Made by a program: the position numbers and the translations under genes
Source: Haliotis asinina
Taxonomy: Eukaryota > Mollusca > Gastropoda > Lepetellida > Haliotidae
Length of the DNA stretch: 64,000 nucleotides
Assembly (NCBI RefSeq): GCF_037392515.1
Contig: NC_090288.1
Coordinates: forward strand, 61,179,673 to 61,243,672
Reading direction: 5' to 3'
Notes under the pieces: model-generated
What the model was told of the DNA's origin: nothing
Databases searched by the model: none
Seen by the model: the letters and a program-made list of their open reading frames with translations, nothing else
In this document: positions 61,301 to 64,000 of the stretch, piece by piece
Layout: each line of letters begins with the position of its first letter
Position numbering within the stretch: the first letter of the stretch is position 1

Positions 61301-61902
61301 GGTCAGACAAACCATCACACAGCATGACTGACAATACCCTTAATACCTTGAAGCAGTTCTTCTATGCAGGGGTATTGTTTATGTCACAATTAGCAATGTT
61401 ACATCTAGACCAGTGGCCAACAAGATGAGCAACAGTCCAGGGCGTCAGAAAACTATGAATCCACAACTTAGTTGACTCTTATGAAAAGCTATAAGCTGTG
61501 CAATGTGTGCAGCCCATTTCTAGTGATATTGTTGGAATACACATCGACAAACTCACTCATTTACACTAATGCACTACTCACTCAGTCACTGATGCATGCA
61601 CTTACTCATTCAATCACTTTACTTGGGACTGTTTCGGTTTGGTTTTACATAAGCAGAGAAATTGGCTTAGATGGTGTATTGTTATCTTACTCATATGGAA
61701 CTTTATGCTAGGTTGCAAGATCTTTAATCATGAAGGACATATCTCAATATACAACAAACTCACCCACAAGGAGGCAATGGCCGTTTGGCTGCTTGAGAAC
61801 TCTACTAATTCTGGAGATGTGTTCGATGGCAAACCTGAACATCACCAGCTCCATGGGGGCCTTGCTCATCATATTGTACTCCTCCAAGTTGTGTTCTATT
61901 GT
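32726..61902 (-). CDS. DNAH1: Axonemal inner-arm dynein heavy chain, 3' 34 exons (gene continues beyond window)
   Basis: Motor subunit that hydrolyses ATP to slide ciliary microtubule doublets. Exons in transcript order: 61902-61764, 61298-61108, 60877-60782, 60166-59975, 59549-59416, 59208-59046, 58027-57845, 57389-57231, 56993-56922, 56093-55893, 55602-55447, 55231-55031, 54325-54192, 53814-53643, 53295-53209, 51316-51200, 50844-50659, 50365-50228, 50014-49910, 49155-48995, 48808-48637, 48425-48300, 47888-47711, 43329-43253, 42688-42602, 42394-42188, 41885-41748, 41299-41039, 40304-40212, 39136-39038, 37713-37438, 36701-36528, 35622-35512, 32950-32726. They sum to 5,211 nt (1,736 aa plus TAG) with every phase matching. 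All are GT-AG except one GC donor at 61107. Order: AAA4, stalk/MTBD, AAA5, AAA6, C-terminal domain. DNAH1 is favoured by [15 protein letters not shown] and VYKTSARRG and by the BAP1 neighbour; DNAH3/7/12 are not excluded. Confidence 0.93.
33036..33400 (+). repeat. Two tRNA-like dispersed repeat pieces
   Basis: In the last dynein intron. Both pieces have CAATATTCCAG near the left, then a B-box-like zone (GGGAACTGAACCTGTGTATT; GGGGCATTGAACCCTTGTGT) and a TTTGGCGTGA- or TTTGGTGAGA-type end. They look like a SINE family distinct from 18787-19015 but sharing its head. Confidence 0.55.
33401..34165. other. Last dynein intron, unassigned part
   Basis: AT-rich intronic sequence with no exon or element recognised. 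Confidence 0.5.
34171..35375. repeat. 37-bp minisatellite, about 32 copies
   Basis: Unit CATGACATCCCCTGATACCA then CAGTAACCAGGACGTCT, with GACATCT, GAAGTCT and CATTCCC variants arranged in blocks, which shows multi-unit duplication. Lies in the last dynein intron, about 140 bp downstream of the donor of exon 35622-35512. Confidence 0.97.
36721..37212. mobile_element. 492-bp hairpin-bearing element, copy A
   Basis: Same length and nearly the same sequence as 52701-53192, running from ATTGTAAACC to TTTATCTCCTAA. The right part is a long inverted repeat: arms of ~54 nt at about 37044-37098 and 37152-37206 (GTGTTGGCCAATTTCCGGGT against its reverse complement). It fills two thirds of the 736-bp intron and begins 19 bp from the 3' splice site of exon 36701-36528. 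No coding capacity. Confidence 0.85.
38480..39037. repeat. ~33-bp minisatellite abutting a dynein splice donor
   Basis: About 16 copies of CCTGCACATTGGGTATTATA then ACCTGTATACACA. On the dynein strand each copy reads TGCAG/GTGTGTA, like the real donor of exon 39136-39038 (GTGCAG/GTGCGTATAAAGG) that the array touches. An internal block of about 200 bp is itself duplicated (38690-38760 and 38885-38950). Confidence 0.95.
40763..40990 (+). repeat. Gastropod-type dispersed repeat copy
   Basis: GAGTGAGTGAGTTTAGTTTT, then AGCAATATTCCAGTTATATG, CAGACAATCCAGTGGTCAAC and AGCATGAGCATCAATCTGCC, then a broken 3' part. Lies in the intron between exons 41299-41039 and 40304-40212. Confidence 0.85.
43784..44241 (+). 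mobile_element. Terminal-inverted-repeat element, copy 2, with helicase-like fragment
   Basis: Inverted ends ATTCTCTTCCCACAGAGGTT and the reverse complement of GTAACCTCTGTTGGAAGAGA. The flanks AGGCTGTAA and AGGCTGTTA suggest a target duplication of about 9 bp. Shares ends and subterminal sequence with 21311-21779, inverted. Lies in the 4.4-kb dynein intron 43330-47710. At 458 bp it is non-autonomous. Confidence 0.8.
43899..44090 (+). pseudogene. Helicase-like (RecQ/DEAD-type) N-terminal fragment inside the element
   Basis: A 63-codon frame starting 115 bp inside the element: [20 protein letters not shown], then [14 protein letters not shown]. The order FG-x-x-x-L-x-x-x-Q-x-x-AI followed by a TTTGSG loop resembles the Q motif and motif I of superfamily 2 helicases. 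The expected GK(S/T) is replaced by GIE, so the ATP-binding lysine is missing, and the frame stops soon after. I read it as a decayed piece of the gene of an autonomous relative, or a captured host fragment. Confidence 0.5.
44700..44935. repeat. ~33-bp GGTTCTCAGGTAAACT minisatellite
   Basis: Alternating half-units TGGTTCTCATGTATAT and TGGTTCTCAGGTAAAC, about 14 half-copies, in the large dynein intron. It is not next to a splice site. Confidence 0.9.
44936..47147. other. Large dynein intron, unassigned part
   Basis: AT-rich intronic sequence. No exon is needed here, because the flanking exons 47888-47711 and 43329-43253 join in phase (a lone G plus GA giving GGA). Confidence 0.6.
47148..47460. 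repeat. GAGAGTACCTTCCAGAGACT minisatellite
   Basis: Irregular 18-36-bp units in about 14 copies. The minus-strand open frame of 106 codons across it (SLEGTLR-like repeats) is repeat-derived. It lies 250 bp downstream of the donor of exon 47888-47711. Confidence 0.9.
47711..54325 (-). CDS. DNAH1: Dynein exons: AAA5 and start of AAA6
   Basis: Includes [145 protein letters not shown] and [13 protein letters not shown], all in family order. Intron phases vary, but each junction completes a conserved codon, for example PVD/N/YSVDNA across 54192-53814. Confidence 0.92.
49264..49365 (+). pseudogene. Inverted partial copy of dynein exon 51316-51200
   Basis: On the plus strand this reads TTTCTATCAG (the intron end) followed by the exon sequence encoding [20 protein letters not shown] then [10 protein letters not shown], stopping at TAG. 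It matches the minus-strand exon and its acceptor at about 95% by eye, with two substitutions and a CTTC-to-G change (net loss of 3 nt). It lies in the intron 49156-49909 of the same gene, antisense to the transcript. The last ten codons of the exon and its donor are absent, so it cannot serve as an exon. Confidence 0.9.
49730..49909. repeat. ~18-21-bp minisatellite abutting a dynein splice donor
   Basis: About nine copies of words such as GCATGTTACCTGTAGAT and GAGCATTACCTGTAGATA. On the dynein strand they read CTACAG/GTAA, as does the real donor of exon 50014-49910 (ATCTACAG/GTAATGCTC). Confidence 0.85.
50537..50658. repeat. 35-bp minisatellite abutting a dynein splice donor
   Basis: Three to four copies of CTGGGATGTTGATCAGACCT then GCTAGATCTACTGAC, running straight into the donor of exon 50844-50659. 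The exon end reads CTGGGATGTTGACAAGACCT on plus, so each unit contains about 20 bp of exon 3' end plus 15 bp of intron start. Confidence 0.92.
51750..52330. repeat. ~30-34-bp ACACACTGGAGATAAACAT minisatellite
   Basis: About 18 diverged copies of CAGACACACACTGGAGATAA ACAT-type units in the dynein intron 51317-53208. It is not adjacent to a splice site. Confidence 0.85.
52701..53192. mobile_element. 492-bp hairpin-bearing element, copy B
   Basis: Second copy of the element at 36721-37212, in the same orientation, with scattered substitutions only. The hairpin arms lie at about 53024-53078 and 53132-53186. Its right end is 16 bp from the 5' splice site of exon 53295-53209. No clear target duplication at either copy. 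Confidence 0.85.
53965..54060 (-). repeat. Gastropod-type dispersed repeat fragment
   Basis: Reverse-oriented piece: CTGTCTGGTCCAGAATCGAT then GATGCAGGGTTGCTGAATGT, short and decayed. Confidence 0.5.
54340..54930. repeat. CACAGATGACACACAGA-type irregular tandem array
   Basis: Short words (ATCACAGATGACACACAGA, TGTCACAGATGAC) repeated about 35 times without a stable long unit, in the dynein intron 54326-55030 next to the acceptor side of exon 54325-54192. Confidence 0.9.
55031..59208 (-). CDS. DNAH1: Dynein exons: stalk coiled coil and microtubule-binding domain
   Basis: [19 protein letters not shown] opens the first stalk helix (CC1), continuing through [15 protein letters not shown] and the Glu/Lys-rich exon 57845-58027. 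[33 protein letters not shown] and [19 protein letters not shown] belong to the MTBD region. [24 protein letters not shown] and the exon 55447-55602 ([17 protein letters not shown]) form the returning helix (CC2). It ends in [10 protein letters not shown] and VAYLGPF, entering AAA5. Confidence 0.92.
56215..56690 (+). repeat. tRNA-derived SINE-like element, copy 2
   Basis: Homologous to 7578-8050 over its whole length: A-box-like AGGTGGCCATACAGTAGAGT, B-box-like CGTTTCCAATCCCGCTTGG, then the shared tail. It occupies over half of the 828-bp dynein intron 56094-56921. Confidence 0.85.
57698..57844. repeat. 28-bp minisatellite abutting a dynein splice donor
   Basis: Five to six copies of GGTCCATGTGACTCACCTTG then ACACTGAT. 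On the dynein strand each reads CAAG/GTGAGTCACATGGACC, the same as the real donor of exon 58027-57845 (ATCAAG/GTGAGTCACATGG). Confidence 0.95.
58398..58775. repeat. 63-bp minisatellite
   Basis: Six copies of AACATCACGCAAGCAATAAA, ACCTGTGGAATAGTGGCAAC and AAAACTATTTCCACACTGAT GTC-type sequence. As 63 is a multiple of three, a 128-codon minus-strand frame stays open; it lies in a dynein intron and is not a gene. Confidence 0.93.
59416..61902 (-). CDS. DNAH1: Dynein exons: AAA4 ATPase module
   Basis: The first exon seen encodes [20 protein letters not shown] and [12 protein letters not shown]. The next carries the AAA4 Walker [10 protein letters not shown], then [12 protein letters not shown] and [11 protein letters not shown]. 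The following exons give [51 protein letters not shown] and the helix leading to the stalk. The exon ending at 60166 has a possible second acceptor at 60160, two codons in. Confidence 0.92.
60206..60520. repeat. ~30-bp AAAATCCTTACCAAGATGAC minisatellite
   Basis: About ten copies with variable spacing in the dynein intron 60167-60781, starting about 40 bp from the acceptor of exon 60166-59975. Confidence 0.88.
61106..61107 (-). promoter_or_regulatory. DNAH1: GC splice donor (GC-AG intron)
   Basis: The exon 61298-61108 ends ATCAAG and the intron begins GCAAGC on the dynein strand. The join [13 protein letters not shown] to exon 60877-60782 reproduces a conserved dynein sequence, so this is the true junction. 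The rest of the donor (AAG/GCAAG) is a good consensus, typical of functional GC donors. Confidence 0.8.
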
Positions 61903-62574
61903 CTGAAGCAAGCAGTTGGTGTGACAGATTCATGTCCAACCATCTCAGACCCTTAGGTATTTGTCACCAACATCAGTTTTCATAATTAATATTGGTGTGC
62001 ATTTAAATGGAATCACTGGTTTTGTGTGTTGTGTGGGAAAACTTGGTGTCTGTCATTATTATGCAACAATTGTTCAGCTATGTCACAAGCAATAAGCAAA
62101 ATATCATCAATGCTATACATATTATCAAAGTCCTTCCTTTATTGTCAGCTATCTCACAAGTATGTTTCAAATGTTTAGAATATAACAATATTTTAATCAT
62201 AGCCTGTAAACATATATGTAAGTTAATAAGAAGACAAAGTGATCAATATCCCCCACAAAGACAAAACACTGTTTATGAATATATCCACTATTTATGACTA
62301 CAGTATGTCAATATTTTGGTGTGCATATGGCAGAATTGAAGGAGAGTATTGTAGAGTTTTACAGTTCTGCTCCAGAAATGAACACTACCACCAAATTCAG
62401 TCGAGATTGTTGGAAATGCAAATAGTATTTTATTCAGATATCCAAACCTACCCAAGGGCATCACCACACCAAGTTTGGTGATTTAAAGTTCTACTAAAGA
62501 AAAGAGCAAAACCATCAATTTCAGTCAAAAAGTCAAAATTCCTCTCATGGAAACCAGTTCAACCAGAAAATATA

Positions 62575-64000
62575 GTTCACATACTGGTGTAACCCCCAAA
62601 AGGCACATCTAGGGATCACGGTGAAAATGGTAAACATGTGTGCCATCTGCTGTGGAAAAGATAACATCCTCAAAGCCATGTCAGAGCCATGTTTCCATAG
62701 AAACCACACAAAATAAAATTGATACTTGGGTCATATCCCCAAAAGGCACATGTAGGGATCATGCTTGATATGTGTACCAAGTTTGATGAAGCTAGCATGC
62801 ATAGTTTGGAAGATCTGCTTGAGAGAATAGTCACAGCCTAGGTGATCTTTCCATGGAAACCACAAAAAATAAAATTGATACTTGGGTCATATCCCCAAAA
62901 GGCACATGTAGGGATCATGCTTGACATATGTACCAAGTTTGATGAAGCTAGCATGCATAGTTTGGAAGATCTGCTTGAGAGAATAGTCACAGCCTAGGTG
63001 ATCTTTCCATGGAAACCACAAAAAATAAAATTGATACTTGGGTCATATCCCCAAAAGGCACATGTAGGGATCATGCTTGATATGTGTACCAAGTTTGATG
63101 AAGCTAGCATGCATAGTTTGGAAGATCTGCTTGAGAGAATAGTCACAGCCTAGGTGATCTTTCCATGGAAACCACAAAAAATAAAATTGATACTTGGGTC
63201 ATATCCCCAAAAGGCACATGTAGGGATCATGTTTGACATATGTACCAAGTTTGATGAAGCTAGCATGCATAGTTTGGAAGATCTGCTTGAGAGAATAGTC
63301 ACAGCCTAGGTGATCTTTCCATGGAAACCACAAAAAATAAAATTGATACTTGGGTCATATCCCCAAAAGGCACATGTAGGGATCATGCTTGATATGTGTA
63401 CCAAGTTTGATGAAGCTAGCATGCATAGTTTGGAAGATCTGCTTGAGAGAATAGTCACAGCCTAGGTGATCTTTCCATGGAAACCACAAAAAATAAAATT
63501 GATACTTGGGTCATATCCCCAAAAGGCACATGTAGGGATCATGCTTGATATGTGTACCAAGTTTGATGAAGCTAGCATGCATAGTTTGGAAGATCTGCTT
63601 GAGAGAATAGTCACAGCCTAGGTGATCTTTCCATGGAAACCACAAAAAATAAAATTGATACTTGGGTCATATCCCCAAAAGGCACATGTAGGGATCATGC
63701 TTGATATGTGTACCAAGTTTGATGAAGCTAGCATGCATAGTTTGGAAGATCTGCTTGAGAGAATAGTCACAGCCTAGGTGATCTTTCCATGGAAACCACA
63801 AAAAATAAAATTGATACTTGGGTCATATCCCCAAAAGGCACATGTAGGGATCATGCTTGATATGTGTACCAAGTTTGATGAAGCTAGCATGCATAGTTTG
63901 GAAGATCTGCTTGAGAGAATAGTCACAGCCTAGGTGATCTTTCCATGGAAACCACAAAAAATAAAATTGATACTTGGGTCATATCCCCAAAAGGCACATG
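62575..64000. repeat. 156-bp satellite array running off the window
   Basis: More than eight copies with a strict 156-bp period, nearly identical after the first two. The unit includes GGGTCATATCCCCAAAAGGC, ACATGTAGGGATCATGCTTG, GTACCAAGTTTGATGAAGCT and AGCCTAGGTGATCTTTCCAT. The left edge is decayed (62575-62700). It lies in the dynein intron upstream of exon 61902-61764; no exon is seen from 61903 to the end. Confidence 0.97.

Noticed and set aside
61903..62575. Additional upstream dynein exon
   Set aside because: No segment here reads as dynein in any minus-strand frame with splice sites; the next exon must lie beyond the satellite array.

Overview
This is a eukaryotic, animal window. Its coding content is two intron-rich genes facing each other tail to tail. 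The dispersed repeats (a family opening with GTGAGTGAGT and containing CAATATTCCAG and GGTCTGTAAATAA) are ones I associate from memory with gastropod molluscs, especially abalone (Haliotis). The two proteins themselves only say 'metazoan', so the gastropod call is an inference.

Plus strand, 4895-25447: a complete BAP1-type nuclear deubiquitinase. I could join 13 exons in one unbroken frame to give 565 residues. The UCH catalytic domain is intact (Gln84, Cys90, His168, Asp183), and so are the C-terminal coiled-coil/ULD region and a very basic tail. The central linker is much shorter than in the vertebrate protein. The introns hold many mobile-element relics: a DIRS-like retrotransposon in intron 5, a 1.1 kb terminal-inverted-repeat element and a second such element in intron 9, SINE-like repeats and several minisatellites, one of which stays open for 195 codons.

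25448-32725: the BAP1 3' flank and the space between the genes. It is AT-rich, with one degraded dispersed repeat and no gene that I can see.

Minus strand, 61902-32726 (continuing upstream beyond 64000): the last 34 exons of an axonemal inner-arm dynein heavy chain. They total 1,736 codons plus stop in one continuous frame, from the AAA4 P-loop through the stalk and microtubule-binding domain, AAA5 and AAA6 to the C-terminus. Sequence resemblance from memory and the convergent position next to BAP1 (also the human arrangement, as I recall it) favour DNAH1 over the related DNAH3/7/12.

The most unusual signal is in the dynein gene. At four exons the intron begins with a tandem array whose unit spans the exon-intron junction, so each copy carries a potential 5' splice site; a weaker, non-contiguous case follows BAP1 exon 9. 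Other notable items are a ~100-bp inverted copy of a dynein exon inside a later intron, two 492-bp copies of a hairpin-bearing element lying 16-19 bp from splice sites, a GC-AG intron, and a terminal-inverted-repeat element carrying a helicase-like fragment with a damaged P-loop. The window ends inside a 156-bp satellite array.
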